A DNA stretch of 64,000 nucleotides from Brachynemurus nebulosus (GCA_035578155.1 JAPWDM010000006.1:10742305-10806304), one strand, 5' to 3'; positions 23,411 through 36,169 are shown, numbered from the stretch's first letter. Notes: a model not told the origin generated them from the sequence alone. Program-made: numbers and translations.

Positions 23411-23858
23411 ATGTTTAGGGTTCCTTAAGATACCACGTAAGAATTTAACTGGTTTAGGACAAAGCGACTATTATGGGACCATTTTCAAACTCGTGTTCAT
23501 TTGTTTTATGAGGTATTATTTGAAAGAACTACCTCTAGACATTGTAAGTACTTCTAATTATATCGCTCAAAATTTGCGAGAAATATTAAAATTTTGATTT
23601 TAATAGGATTAGTAGATGTTGAGTCGTAAATTACCAGGAAACTACGGATTTTTTGGACAATGTAACAGTTCCTGAAAAAAAAATAAATATTAAATACATT
23701 AATAGACAATGTATTTACTAATATTTCATGCAATTATTACAAGCTTTGGATAAGATTTAAATGCACATAAGAAAAAAGTTTAATTTTGTCTGATTGACCG
23801 CTCACTGTACGGCACCCTAACTGTGCGAGCCCGACTCCTCTCTTGGCGAATTTGTTTG
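23411..23858 (+). repeat. GGGTTCC-family repeat, near full length
   Basis: It opens AGGGTTCCTTAAGATACCAC and closes with TGTACGGCACCCTAACTGTG, then GCGAGCCCGACTC and CTTGGCGAA. The order matches the copy in the 52.9 kb intron, although the opening hairpin is partly decayed. Confidence 0.65.
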
Positions 23859-25706
23859 GAAAATTTTCGTTTATAGCTGAATATATTTACCTTTTAATAT
23901 ATCAAACTTATTTCAGAAAAAAATTCTAATAAAATTATCTGATCTACCTATTTTATACTTTACATTCTGATTCTTGTACTCATATTTCTGATCGATTCGA
24001 TCAGTATCCCGTGTCCAAACCTTGCTGTGATATTTGCTGATCGTAATAAATTTCCTGCTGATAGCACCGACGTATTAAAATTTAACGCGTCTCGTTCCCT
24101 CGTCGTGTACTGTGCCGCACAGAAAAAGAAAATTAAACGAAAACAATGAATCGTATGTTCAAGGGAAAATTTATAACCCAATTATCGCTCAGTAAAAAAA
24201 AAAGAAATTATTTTACCCATAATGTTATTTAATGTGTTAAAAATATGTTGACTACTTGTACTACATATGTAGAGTCTCAGTGTAACCAGTATATGGTTGG
24301 CCTTATCATTGTCCGGACTGGTTGTAAAATGCTAAGTATCAAAGTATTGTAGGGATACATGAATGGGAACTTTGGGGTAAGTGTGGTCTGGAGAACGGCT
24401 CTGGACAAATCTACGGCATAATGTTAAAATTTGGTTTTTTTTGGCACTTAGCCTGTTTTTGAAGTTCAGTCTTCAAAGTGTGATGTATTTGTAGTAAATT
24501 ACTAAAATTATAATAACCAAATGCAATCTTTAAATAACATTTTTTCACTTTAATCGAATTCTGACTACATTTATTATTTAAGTCCCCCCTTTCCGCTTCT
24601 AATACGATAATTTAAGCTCCAAGTATTCTTACCGAAATAGCAGATGCGTTGGTTTCATGTGCTAATGCATATATTTACAATCAAACTTTTAATAATATTA
24701 AATCATACAAATCTAATAAAGAAGTAAAGTTTGTTAGTGTGTTAGTTTGTTAGTTTGGACTATGTTTGAGAATCAGCAAATCACTTTTCACTGGTGAATG
24801 GGTGATACCATATGTTCCACTATGGGGTACATTTTAAGGGTTAAAATAGTCCTGTAGGGCTCTGCGGCCTCAAAAAAGGTTCAGAATCTTGATAAAATTT
24901 TGCGCAAATACTATTCAGATCTTGAAAAACGATAAACGATAATTTAAAATTGTCCCCAAAATATTGGCGTTCCAGAAAGGGCCCAAAATAAATGATTGAA
25001 TTGATCTTTACCAAATTTTGCAAAATACTAATTTTGGATTTAAAACTTCTCCCCAGCAAATATAGTTGAGAAACGTCTCAAGATGTGAAAATTGTCTTTC
25101 GAAAGCAGATACAGTTAACCCTCGTATAACACGATTAACTCGTACCGCGAATTAGTAAAAACAAACTTTTCTGCATCTCGTTTTATTAAAACCGTGTTGT
25201 AAAAGACTTTTGTTCAACCATTAGGTACTTTCACTCCGTGTTGTAGGATTACCGCATTATCGCGGAGGGCTATCTCCGCTTTATACAGAGTTTTATAACC
25301 GTTACGGGTAACAGTAAAGAAACTCGTACTGGCTTGTCACGTGTTTAACCAACACTAACCAACTACACATTAACTACCGCAGTATTACTTACAGTACCAC
25401 ACAAAAATATGTATACCCACACTTTCGGAAAAATCGATTAAAAACTAATTCTATATTCAATATTATAAATGTTATGTTATATTTATGTCATGTACTGTAG
25501 ATACGTGGGAAACAGGTATGGGAATGAAACAGTTGAAGCGCAAAGATGCGGATAAGAATGGATGAAAAAAAAGTCCCGTAAATTATTTTAAATGTTGCCA
25601 GTGCTTTATCTTGCCATTGCTGCGCGTGTAGGATTTTCGACCAGCGTGCTTACAATGCTTACATTGCTTATATTATGTATTACACATATTTTATGTACGT
25701 GTGTAT
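23859..25706. other. Intergenic DNA, one possible TIR end
   Basis: No gene seen. At 25113-25135 the sequence TACAGTTAACCCTCGTATAA resembles the end of a pogo/Tigger-type element (TA followed by CAG), but I do not find a convincing partner; the GTGTTGT and CGCGGAGGG words near 25240-25270 are only loosely similar. Confidence 0.4.
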
Positions 25707-26354
25707 GTATACAGGGTGAGTTTTTTGAGAGTTGCCATTTATATTGCAGCTAAACGGTTGATTTCACCATAAAAGCCATAAAGCTCTTGACTATAGCAAT
25801 AATTGATTGCCGCCGTTGATATCTACAACTTTTATTTGAACAATTTTTATTTGGCTGCAACAAAAAATACTCCTATCGCAGCATCTGCACAACATAGTGA
25901 ATTTCCATCAAAGACTGAACACTGGCGGATCTCATATAACAATTTGTATCCGTTTAAAATAGTTTAGCTCTCTAACAGTGAAAAAATTTTCGAAATCGGT
26001 TGAGTAGTAAATTTTTTAACGGATCTCATATAGTGTAGTATATATGTATTTAAATGAAATTAAATTTTTAAAGGTGAAAAATGTTTCGTGGGATAGTTTT
26101 ATTTTTGACTCTTTGAGACCCCCGGACCCTAGCAGACTTCATACAATATAACTTATATCCATTTAAAATAGTTTACCTCTCGAACAGTAAGCAAATTTAG
26201 AAAATCGGTGATGACGCGTTCTTGAAAAGTTAGTTAACTTTTATTTTGAAAAATGAAACAGATATAAATATTGTTATTGTAATGATAAAAACAATGAAGT
26301 TTTTATTGTAAAGAAATTCAGCTATTTTCTTAATTTTCTTATTATATACGTATA

Positions 26355-26443
<89 letters not shown>

Positions 26444-26584
26444 GGTTTCTCGAGGCTTCAAAATGGATTTCTGCCATAGTCCCGGGCTCAAGTCTTTTCA
26501 TGGCACCCGCTGTAATAGGTGGATTTTTTCCAAAATGGAAATTCACTTAAAAATAGCAACTCTCAAAAAACTCGTACGGTATAC
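25707..26584. mobile_element. ACAGGGTG-family TIR element with (TA)n core
   Basis: The left end reads GTATACAGGGTGAGTTTTTT with GAGAGTTGCCATTT after it. The right end is the complement of GTATACCGTACGAGTTTTTT with GAGAGTTGCTATTT. Total length is 878 bp. The interior contains a fragment of repeat family A (near 25875) and a (TA)n tract at 26350-26440. Two long frames through the tract translate as Tyr-Ile repeats and are not genes. Confidence 0.75.
26350..26440. repeat. (TA)n microsatellite
   Basis: About 45 uninterrupted TA units inside a TIR element. It can extrude as a cruciform, and its length is likely unstable. Confidence 0.95.
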
Positions 26585-29500
26585 GTATATATATGTATAT
26601 TTCAGTTGCTGAGCTTGTAAAAATAATTCATTCGCTCGTAGAACAGTCGACTGTAAACAAACTAACTACTATCACATAATATATCCTCAGTACGTATATA
26701 TCTCTCCTGTATGGACATAAAAAATAATTTAAATTTAAATTACGGTTTATACACGACCAACAGAACTGTGCTGATTGGGGAGGACGGAGGGATAACCGAT
26801 GGTGGTAGCGCTGAGGACAGGTGGGGAGAGAATTTCCATACCTACCCACCTTATTTGTAATTGAATCAGAAAGTTTTTGGTTAAAACTACTATTTTCGAA
26901 ATTTCATTACATTTATTTATAGCTTCGTGTGCACATGTTAATTAACTTGACCCAGGTAATGTAATGTTTTGTTAGAAAAAGATAACAGACAACAGTTGTT
27001 GTCCTCTTTTTCACTAATTGATGTTTAGTTTTGTTGTACTGTTGTGATTTTATTTTAGTAAATACAACAAATGCTGTGCACAAGTTCAACTCTGTATGTC
27101 AACTTTTAGCGAATTTCCAATTTGGAAATTCAGCTATTTTTTTTTTCTAGAACAACTAAAATTGAATATTCGATAAAATTTTGACGATTTAGAAAAGTGA
27201 CTAATTGCTTAAGGAGGTACCTACTTATTATTTTCGAAAATATCGTTATTTCTTATTGCATTTTCTTTGAGTAATTCATACCAGAAAGATTTCTACAAAA
27301 ATTCGAAAATTTCCAAAAAAGTGACTTTGAGTAAAATTTTTTAGTCCCTTCTCAGCGTGAAATTGTGGTTGCTAAGCACAGCTGTCGTATACACTTAAGT
27401 GTACCTATAATTTACTCTTGAATTGATGATTCTGTTTAAGTTAAAAAATATCAGCACTTTTTTGTTTATAAAGAATTTGAGTCGAGATTTTTTAACAGTA
27501 CGATGTGTATGAATTCCCAAAAATTACTGCATCAGTTGTTTTGAAATTTTGCACCCATATTTGTTATTAAGTAGCCGGTCCCAGTCCGTCAAGGAAGTAT
27601 TTTTGATTCTGAGGATTAATAATTTTCTTTCAAAAAAAAAAAAAAAAAAATGGAAATGAGAATTTTATTGTAAGAAAATAAAATTTTTTAGGCCCTTAAC
27701 AAGTAAATGTACAAAATTTCCAAGCAATCGTGTCAAGAAAGGAATTTTTTTCAAGCTAGTTAACTATAAAGTTAACCTTTTAATTCAAAATTACAAAATA
27801 AAATAGCCAAAAAAGATAACGATCTGTGAATTAAAAATATTTTAGCATGATGACGCTAACCGGAAATTTTTTTGTAGTCAAAATTTAATAGCTACAATCG
27901 ATTGTAGGCCGTTTGTAGATGTTTATAGTATATTTATTTTCGTTTGTAGCCCTTTAGTTTATTTGTAATTAACAAACAAAATTTTGTACTGAAATTAGCC
28001 GTAAGCAATCGTGAATGTAATTTTTTTTGGAAACAATAGAAAGATTATCGCTTGTAGTGTCTAAATATAACGGTAAAATGTTCGTAGGGTCGCCTGATAA
28101 AGCATAAATAATTAAAAAGTTATTTAAAAAAGATGCGCATGCGTACCATTTTAAATTTGTTCCGTATTAGTTCGTTATTTTAAATTTGGCGCATCTATAG
28201 GTCTTATTGCATTATATTATTCAAAATTTAACAGATTGCGTTTATGATTACAATAAAATTTGGTCTAAAAGTTTTTTATTTTTAATTAAATATGAAAGAT
28301 AATAATAATAAACTCTTAAAAAGGAAAACTTCTTAAAATGTAAGAAAATTGTTTCATTTTTAAACGTTTAATAAAACTATATTCGTCAATAACGAAAAAA
28401 ACGTGTAATTTTTCGGTTTTCTTTAATAATAAGAACTACTCTCATCTTTTTTATTATATATATTTTGGTAGATATATATTCTAATGTAAGTTAGGTACTT
28501 ATAGCATTCTTTTGCTTTTACACAAAGATTGTGTTACTTCTTTGTTGTTCAAAACAGGTTTAGCATTTTTATTCTGTTAAATCGAAATTTTTGTTAATAT
28601 TTTCATTTAACACAAACACGAAATGTTACATTAACGCAGGGTTGTGTTACTTACTTAACACAAAAATTTTAACCACTAATTTCTTTTTTGCGCAGAACAT
28701 AAATTTTTTTACTGTCTATCAAACCCTGTAAGCAAACGAATAAAGGAAACAAAAACAAACAAAACAGGAGTGTATTATTAATTTTGTTTTATAGCATTTT
28801 TTTTATTGTTACAATTTATTAAACGGTATTGTTAATTGCATGACAAAGTATATAATAAAAATAATTATTAATAGCTAAATATTATGGAAACGGTAAAACA
28901 CTGTAACACATTGTATTGTGTTATTATAGCATTATTAGAATAATTTGCAATTGTTATAATATTTTCATTTATAATTTGTCGGGGTGTTGCTTTATTTTTT
29001 TTTTATTTCGCAGCCATTTAAAACAATAGAATGCAAATAATGAAAAGTATGGTCGAAACAATGGCGCAGGTGTACAGGAGAAAATTTTATTATTTGCACA
29101 TATTAACAGTATTGTTGTTTTCATATAAATTAGCTGCTTTTTGTATTTTAGCTACTAGTTTTATTTTTTAACCTAATTACCTGACTATAGACAGGAATAA
29201 AATATTTATTAGGTAAATTAATTTTTAAAACTATTAATTAATATTCAGGCAAAATATTTAATTTTTTGTTGCTGAAAATTCTGTTAATCCATTTTTTTGG
29301 GGTGCCGAAGAAAGAATTTTGCTATGTTTTCCGTTCGTTTGTTACCCCCCCCCCCGTAATTTCCACAATTTTCTTTTGCTTATAAACATTAAATTTTCCG
29401 TTTATGGGATCTTAATCAACACTCTAATGGCCGCTCACACAACAAGTGTGTGTGTGATGCTACCGTGGACTGGTGTTGGTCGGTATAATATAATATAATT

Positions 29501-30000
29501 TTTTAGAAGTGTTCTCCATTTTTTAAGAATAACGATTGCCGGACTCTGGCCAAGTTCTTAATATACAGTTAAGAAGGAAAATTTATTAATTTTTTGAGGT
29601 AGGTACTTTTCCATATTGGAAAATGAGGATGGAAAATTGTTTTCACGTCCCACCATTGCGTGGGAAATCGTTAGAGAGTGCTCTCAAATAAAGCTGAGAT
29701 TCGTTTTATCATTTTTCACTTTGAATCTTCGTTTGCGAAATACTGAACTTCAAATTGAGGTTTTCTTTGTTTCTTGGTAACTTTTAAATTAAAAAAGAAT
29801 GAAGTTAAGGAAATTGGTCCACAATAAATGAAATGTTTGATTTTCACGTAATTGTCACGATTGAAATTATCACGTAAATGACCCTCATAGTAACCTATGC
29901 GCCAGCAATATTGATGAATATATTTGTATATTTTTATGATTAATCGTAAAAAATCTACTTAAATATCTTAAATGTATTTCACCGCGAAAACCTTTACTCA
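26585..30000. other. Long AT-rich stretch without recognisable genes
   Basis: I see no coding region, RNA gene or complete element. Minor features are an A-run at 27632-27650, a fragment with TAGCGAATTTCC.ATTTGGAAATTCAGC near 27108-27134 related to the start of repeat family A, and a C-run at 29345-29355. Confidence 0.5.
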
Positions 30001-30055
30001 TTAAGGAACCCTGACACGGTGCGTGTCCACTATGCACTTGGCCAAATTTTAATAT
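30001..30055 (+). repeat. Closing segment of a GGGTTCC-family repeat
   Basis: AAGGAACCCTGACACGGTG followed by GCGTGTCCACTATGCACTT and GGCC matches the end of the family. No opening segment is seen upstream. Confidence 0.5.
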
Positions 30056-30514
30056 TAATTAACTTATGTATATTGCGACTAAAAAAAATTTTTTTATTAT
30101 TTATGTACTATATACTGCTTCTGTATACTGAGTTCATTTACTTCAATTTTTTTTTTGGTCGGTGTCAGGCAGTGGGGAAGTCCCTATGAGCATTATTTAA
30201 ACTGCTTCCCTAACGACATGTAAAGTTTTTAATTAAATGCGATGTCAAAAACATAAAATTATAATTAAATTTGAATAAATCTTTGTAATTCTGTTATTTT
30301 TTTCCGTTTTTTTGTTCTTGTTAAACAAAGTAGGATGATACAATTAATGTACAACGTCATCATGCGCACACCTGTATTCAAAAAATTCGGGAGCAGAAGT
30401 ATAGATGGAGCTACGATCGAGCAATTTCTGGTAAAGAATAACTAAATATTAAAGAATAAGTAAAAATTTTTTTGTCGCGGATTAATTGAGATTTCAATTT
30501 GAAGCATGATACAA
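30056..30514. other. AT-rich intergenic DNA
   Basis: Nothing supportable seen. Confidence 0.5.
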
Positions 30515-30781
30515 TGGGCCACTTCGTACCGGCGTAAGCGGAAGCGGCTTGTGCTTAAATGTAAGCAATATGCGCTTGAAAATAAGCACTTTGGCTTGCT
30601 ATTGATATGTACGTATATTCCTGTCTCATTTTTCTTACCCTTCTCACTAGAACATGGAAAGTGAAACAGGAATATACTGTACATACATATCAGTAGCAAA
30701 CCAAATGTGCTTGTTTTCAAGCGCATATTGCTTACACTTGAGCGCAAGCCGCTTCCGCTTACGACGATACAAATTGGCCCA
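30515..30781. mobile_element. Foldback element, arms about 120 bp
   Basis: The left arm (TGGGCCACTTCGTACCGGCG, AAGCGGAAGCGGCTTG, TAAGCAATATGCGCTTG) is mirrored by the right arm to TGGGCCAA at 30774-30781 on the complement. The loop is only about 25-30 bp. The whole 267 bp could fold into one long hairpin. The two overlapping minus-strand frames of 101 and 68 codons are mirror images of each other and not genes. Confidence 0.85.
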
Positions 30782-31980
30782 ATGTATAAAAATGTTGTTT
30801 AGAATTTTAAAAGATAGCTTCTTTTCCATTTGAATAATATAATAATAGTACAATTATCATCTGTATAAGTTTATTATTTTCATTTAATTTCTGTATAAAA
30901 AAAATTTAAAATCTTGTGTACCCGTAATTCACTAGGATGAAATCAAATTTGAAAATTTTGGATTCGTTAGCTTAATCTCATTTATAGAAACCCATTAAGT
31001 TTCCTTTTCCCTAATTCTATTTCGAAATTCTGAAAGTATGATTAGACTGACTTGATGAAACGATAAGGATTTCAACCACAGACCAATGAATATATTATAT
31101 AGATTAATTATATCAATGTATAATTGAGGCAGCCAGATACGACCGGATAATATTCTTTAATATAGTATTCAATGCAATAACTAATGGTATCCGTAGTAAC
31201 GTATTCAAATAATTATTGTCAAAATATAATATTGATAATAAAATTTTACTTTTTGAGAAGAAACTGGAAAATTTTGAAAGAAAAGAAAGTGATATTCGTT
31301 TTATTTTGAAAATACGTACGTATACAAATTATGTCCGGTAATAATTATAGTCGCATTTGCTCAAAAATTGACATTATATTATATTCGTTAAATCTCACCC
31401 GTCTCACCCTGTTACTTGCTTCAAGAAAAATGCCTACAAACTGTCTTTACGCTTTGTCTAGTAGTATAGATAATATAATGGTATGTTCATTGGTGTGTGG
31501 TTTCAACCTTCCGGAACCTCAAAAAATGAAAATCCGGAAACCTAATGATTTTGTACATACGGTACCTTTAATGTTGATATTATGTATATAGATATTTCGT
31601 TTTTAGTATATACATATAGATGACAGGCATAGCATTACATTGTAACGGTTTAGTTACTTTGGTGGTATTGTATGTGGTGGTGTTATTATCAAGTCACATA
31701 GAGTTATATTATTATAACGAACATGTGAACCGCCCTACCCGTCTGCTATATAACTCTGTGGTGGCCGCGGCAGCGGTTGTCGACGTCAGTGGGTGTAGGG
31801 GGTGGGGGGCGCTACTACATACATCGAGAGCTACATAGTCAGTTTATAAAAACTGTAGACATTCCACCATTCATTAGCCTATTCTCTCTCTGTCTCTCTC
31901 TCTCGCTGCATGGTATCTACAACTGTTGTAATAGTGATTTGCAATGAAAATTACCAGACGTACAGTTGCCACAGTTTTCT
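30782..31980. other. Intergenic DNA with a GC-rich, pyrimidine-rich segment
   Basis: At 31730-31810 GC content rises sharply (GGTGGCCGCGGCAGCGGTTG, then GTGTAGGGGGTGGGG). Downstream are a TATAAAA word at 31843-31849 and a CTCTCTCTGTCTCTCTC run at 31879-31905. The arrangement is promoter-like, but no reading frame or splice structure follows, so I do not call a promoter. Confidence 0.4.
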
Positions 31981-32010
31981 ACAGGGTGAGAGTAATTACG
32001 AGAGTTGTCA
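31979..32010 (+). repeat. Solitary ACAGGGTG-type end
   Basis: CTACAGGGTGAGAGTAATTA followed by CGAGAGTTGTCATT resembles the left end of the 25707 element (ACAGGGTGAG, GAGAGTTGCCATT). No matching right end is seen within the next few kb. Confidence 0.5.
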
Positions 32011-32089
32011 TTCGATTCATTTCTAAAGTAAAAACAAACTTCTAGGACTTACCGACTAAGTTAAACTACCAAATTCGTACACTGCTAAA

Positions 32090-32620
32090 AAATATGTATT
32101 ATTACAATAAAAAATATGGTAATTTTTTACAATATGTGTCTTGAAAATTACAAAGTGTTAGTAAATTTAAATAATTTAGTTGTAAAATATGAAATTTTTT
32201 GTAAAAATAAACATTCACTGTAATTTTAAATACTTTGATACAAAAAATTACATATAAAAGTGGTATTTTACATGCTAAAATAGTAAAATTACATTTTGAA
32301 ACGAAAATTTACTGTAATTGTATGTAAATTACTGGTCTTTTTGATGTAAATTACCGGTACTACGTGATTGATTCTGCGCAATTGACGGTGTCAGTTGAGT
32401 TGACAATGTAATTTTATATGTCGTACGTAATTAATTTACACTGAGTGGAGTAAAATTACAGCCGAAATGTAAGGTAAAGCATTCTGCAATGTAATTTTAC
32501 ATAGAAAAATGTTCTAAACATTTCGAAATGTAATTTTACAATACTTAATGTTGTCAATTAAATGCCAACATTAAATGTTGTAAAACTTTTTAACATTGTA
32601 GTAAAAAAAAATGTGTCCAG
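32090..32620. repeat. Region dense in TGTAATTTTAC-like words
   Basis: TGTAATTTTA or its complement occurs many times (for example near 32148, 32218, 32284, 32406, 32450, 32498 and 32528), with spacers of 30 to 80 bp. It may be the repetitive subterminal region of a transposon or a low-complexity repeat. Confidence 0.55.
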
Positions 32621-32640
32621 TTTCACTGTAGTTCTGATAA

Positions 32641-33485
32641 CCAACACGAATGTTGCTAGTGTCGAATTTGAACGGTTGGTAATAGCTGAGACATAAAAAT
32701 GTCTCAGCATTTGTTACTTGGACGAAAAAAAAAGGTAGGTATTTTATATTAAAATTTTTATTAGGTAATATTTATATTAGGTAATTTATATTAAAATTTT
32801 GAATGCAACACTGAAAAGATACACAGTACACAGGGAAAAAATAACCATACCTCCGAAAATAATTCGAATTTCCGAAAATCCTTTTAGAGGCTTATTCTTA
32901 AATGTCTGAACTTTGAATATATAAAAAAAAAAATTGATTTTTTCGAATTTCTAAACTAGAATACCCCCTCATGTTTTCTACGAATGCACTACATTATTTT
33001 ATTGTTAAAAGCAATGGATTATCTCTACCGGTGGTAGCTATAGAATTCTGATCTAAAAATGACCACTTACAAATGATTCAGCCTGTATATGGATGTCTGT
33101 CTGGGTGGAAAACGTTCGTATTCGTACAAAGGAATTGTACGAAAAAATATTATTTTAACGTTCGCTCTATTTACATATATGTATACTCGTACATGCTAAA
33201 TTTTTTTCGAGTGCAGAAAATGCGATGTGAAAAGTGTGGAAATAGCAGGTAATGAAGTAACCGATAATGCACCAGGCTTATCTGCTTTATCTGTTCATTA
33301 CACTCATTAATGTTGGCATAAGTTTCGAAATTTTAGTATTTTCCGACGCGACTGTAATGTAATGTTGGATTAAGCTGGCATTCGTCGAATTGGCGGGGGG
33401 GGGAGGATTCTATAGTGAAAAACTAGTTGGTAGAATATTCTATTTGAATGGAAAGCTTAATCTCGTTTTGAATATCCAATACTGG
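32641..33485. other. AT-rich intergenic DNA
   Basis: Nothing supportable apart from the 8-bp hAT target duplication at its right edge. Confidence 0.5.
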
Positions 33486-33891
33486 TAGTAATGAGCAAAT
33501 GCAAGACCAAGATTAAGATTTGGCAGTCTTGGTCTTGGTCTTGTTCTTGCATTAAGAATCTTGGTCTTGGTCTTGCTAGAGCAGTTTGAATCTTGGTCTT
33601 GGTCTTGGTATTGCTAAAAAATCTCGCACTTTCTTGCATTTTTATATTAGCGAATTTTTTCTTCTAAAATCAGAATTTTCTCTGTTTACGGTATTAATTA
33701 TACTTTCAAACTATTTAAATAGTTTAGAAATAGTCTTGCTTTTTTCTTGCTTTTGTCTTGGTCTTGCTCACTTGAGTCTTGGTATTGGTCTTGCAGCCAT
33801 ACTTATAGTCTTGGTCTAGGTCTTGCTTTTGGTATACATAGTCTTGGTCTTGCAAAAAATGCAGGACCAAGACTAATTTTGCTCATCACTA
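33486..33891. mobile_element. Non-autonomous hAT element with 8-bp TSD
   Basis: The ends TAGTAATGAGCAAA (33486) and complement of TAGTGATGAGCAAA (ending 33891) are flanked by a perfect 8-bp duplication AATACTGG (33478-33485 and 33892-33899). The 406-bp body is built from two clusters of a hexamer-like TCTTGG repeat around an AT-rich spacer. The open frames translate as Leu-Gly repeats and are artefacts of that repeat. No transposase is encoded. Confidence 0.93.
33513..33870 (+). repeat. TCTTGG minisatellite clusters in hAT subterminal regions
   Basis: Runs of GGTCTTGGTCTTG at about 33525-33610 and 33755-33860 lie just inside both ends of the hAT element. Their position suggests transposase-binding arrays (inference). 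Confidence 0.8.
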
Positions 33892-33905
33892 AATACTGGA
33901 ATTAT

Positions 33906-34138
33906 CAGGGCCGGATTAACTCCAAGTTCCCCGCTAGGTATCGTGAAAAATGCCGCCCCTACCTTTTGCTTAAAAAGAGAAAAATTTTCCTACTTTTTTC
34001 GAACTTTTTCTTAAAAAGAGTTGCCGACGAGACAAAAAAAAAAAAACGACAATTACAAACTTTTCCCACCCGGTTTTCAAAAATCTTCTGCCCCTAGGCC
34101 ATGGGCTAGGTTTGCCTATTAGCTAAATTCTGGCCCTG
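33906..34138. mobile_element. Short hAT-type element with CAGGGCC ends
   Basis: It starts CAGGGCCGGATTAACTCC and ends with GCTAAATTCTGGCCCTG, an imperfect inverted repeat. The flanking octamers GGAATTAT and GAAATAAG agree at only 5 of 8 positions, so the duplication is decayed or the borders are slightly off. It begins only 14 bp after the neighbouring hAT element. Confidence 0.6.
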
Positions 34139-34399
34139 GAAATAAGTATCACTCTTTTGGTATTTTATCGGTAGAGGATTGTAGGGTTTGGAAGGTATGT
34201 CTATAGCCACATTTTTAGAGGAACTCTATCGATATTACCTGCTCAAGTACTGGTGCCTTAAGGCATTCGATCACTATTCATCCAAAACCTGAGAAAAAGT
34301 CTGATTAAACTAACTTCATAAAAGAATTAGACTGGCCACTGCAAAACTGGATATCGTAATGACGGAAATCTAAAGGCATTTTCAATTCGATCGCGGTAT

Positions 34400-35045
34400 T
34401 TGAAATTTTGACATCAAGTAAAACAAAATCAACAGTGACGGGAGGGAACTTTCTAGCCTTAATAATGGATTTCTGGAGGTTCTTCGTTAAAATTTCAAAA
34501 CCTGAGAGTGCAAGTAAAACACACTAAAATGGAAGACATTCGAACAAAATGACTGATCTGGTTTGTCCATGTACAGAGAATGGATCCTCAAAGATTACCT
34601 CAACGTATCGTGAACTGAATTCACCCAGGCAGAAGGAAAAAGGTGGACACCCAAGAAAAACTTGGATTGACGGAATCGATTAAGCTATAATTCTTGGCAT
34701 TAAAATCAACGGTAAAGGGAGGGAATTTCCTAGCCTTGGAAATGAATTTCTGGAGGCTTTCTGCTAGAATTCCAAAACTAGAGAGAGTGCAAGTGAAAAG
34801 CACTATAATCGATGGAATCCAAGTAAAACGACTGATCTGGTTTGGCCATGTCCAGAGAATGAATCCTCAAAAACTATCTTAGCGTACCATGGACTGAATT
34901 CACCCAGGCAGATGGAAAGAGGGCGTTACCCAAGAAAAAGTTGGATTAACGGAATCGATGAAGCTTTAGCAGAGAGGGTTCTTGAATAGGGACGTTGGAA
35001 AATGCCGATAGATAGCCGGGGAAAAAAGCAACCTATATCCTTGCT
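34400..35045 (+). pseudogene. Degenerate LINE reverse-transcriptase C-terminus, two tandem copies
   Basis: Two copies of the same segment start near 34439 and 34717 (GGGAGGGAA followed by TAGCCTT), offset about 278 bp. The plus-strand translation of copy 2 includes RVQVKSTIIDGIQVKRLIWF and GHVQRMNPQ, then a stop and IHPGR. This is the C-terminal block found downstream of the reverse transcriptase in many insect non-LTR elements (WFGHV.RM, then P.GRR.RGRPR..W). Copy 1 has the same block with two in-frame TGA stops, one where the intact copy has an Arg codon. A 62-codon frame (34694-34882) is all that remains open. Clade assignment is not possible from this fragment. Confidence 0.7.
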
Positions 35046-36139
35046 CGATTGGTTAAGCTATTAAGTCATGAAAGCAAAACATACTCCTATAAAACAAACC
35101 CACTTTAAATGCAGACAGTGTATTTTAATGACAATTTAGTTTTTCGTTTGTGCCAATTGTGAATTTTCGTATTGTTTAATTTAATAAAGTTAACCGGAAA
35201 AGGCATATACACAATATACAGGTAAATTTTGTAAATATAAATAAATATGTAAATAACCAAAAGAAAATTTTATAATAGAAAATGGAAATAAAATTATCAT
35301 TTCTCTTGGAAGTTTATTATTTTAATTGTGACAAGCATAAAATAATCTGGTTCGCCTTCATACATAATTAACTTTATACCTGTATACAACACAACCCCCC
35401 GTCCTTACAGGGTCCTTTGTATATGTTTGCGTTAATCCTTTTCAGATAATTATTTGATATCTTTTTGAATCTAACCTTAATGATTTGGGTTGAACATTAA
35501 TATACATACATACATAGGTACCTAATATAAATATACTCTACCAGCAGTAGGTCTTGTTGGCTTTTACCTAAAAATAGCCGTACACACTCCACCAGCCAGA
35601 TAAGGATGAAAAATTGTCAGTGTTCCATGTTGTGTTTTATACGAGCAAACAAATAGGGTGAACCCACGTACAAAAATACAGTCATTTATACACTACCGCT
35701 ACAAAAATTTAGAAACGACATCAATAAGCGCGGTAGCGCGTCGGCAAGTTCTCACCAGCCGTACGTGCACCAAGCTATATTTACACGAACCATTTCAAGC
35801 CATTGTTGACCCATTTAAAACTCTAGTTCTATTTGTTGTACTGACTTAAAATTTTTCATACACAATAACACACTTGAAATCACTCTCAATTTCAAATTTC
35901 AGCGTTCTAACTTTAATAGTTCCTGAGTTATAGGCCTCCAAAAATCGATAATTTTGGCACTCACTCACTCATTCAATCACTGACGGATCATCAAAACCTC
36001 TGGCCTATTTCCAGTGGACGTAGGAAATTGATGTTTGGTCAGAATATTGATCTTAGTCTAACAGTAAAGGCAAATCTAAACTCATAATATTTTTCGTTAT
36101 TTTCGTTATTTGTGCCCTTTCTTTTGAAAAATACAGGAC
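35046..36139. other. AT-rich intergenic DNA
   Basis: No gene seen. A TCACTCACTCATTCAATCAC stretch near 35961-35980 is a word common in insect repeats. Confidence 0.45.
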
Positions 36140-36145
36140 AATTTT

Positions 36146-36169
36146 ATATATATATATATATATAAATAA

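Noticed and set aside
25113..25275. pogo/Tigger-type MITE
   Set aside because: The left end resembles that family, but I could not find a convincing matching right end.
26322..26612. Two open frames across (TA)n encoding Tyr-Ile repeats
   Set aside because: They are the translation of a dinucleotide microsatellite on both strands.
33457..34097. Leu-Gly-repeat frames on both strands
   Set aside because: They are produced by the TCTTGG minisatellite of the hAT element.
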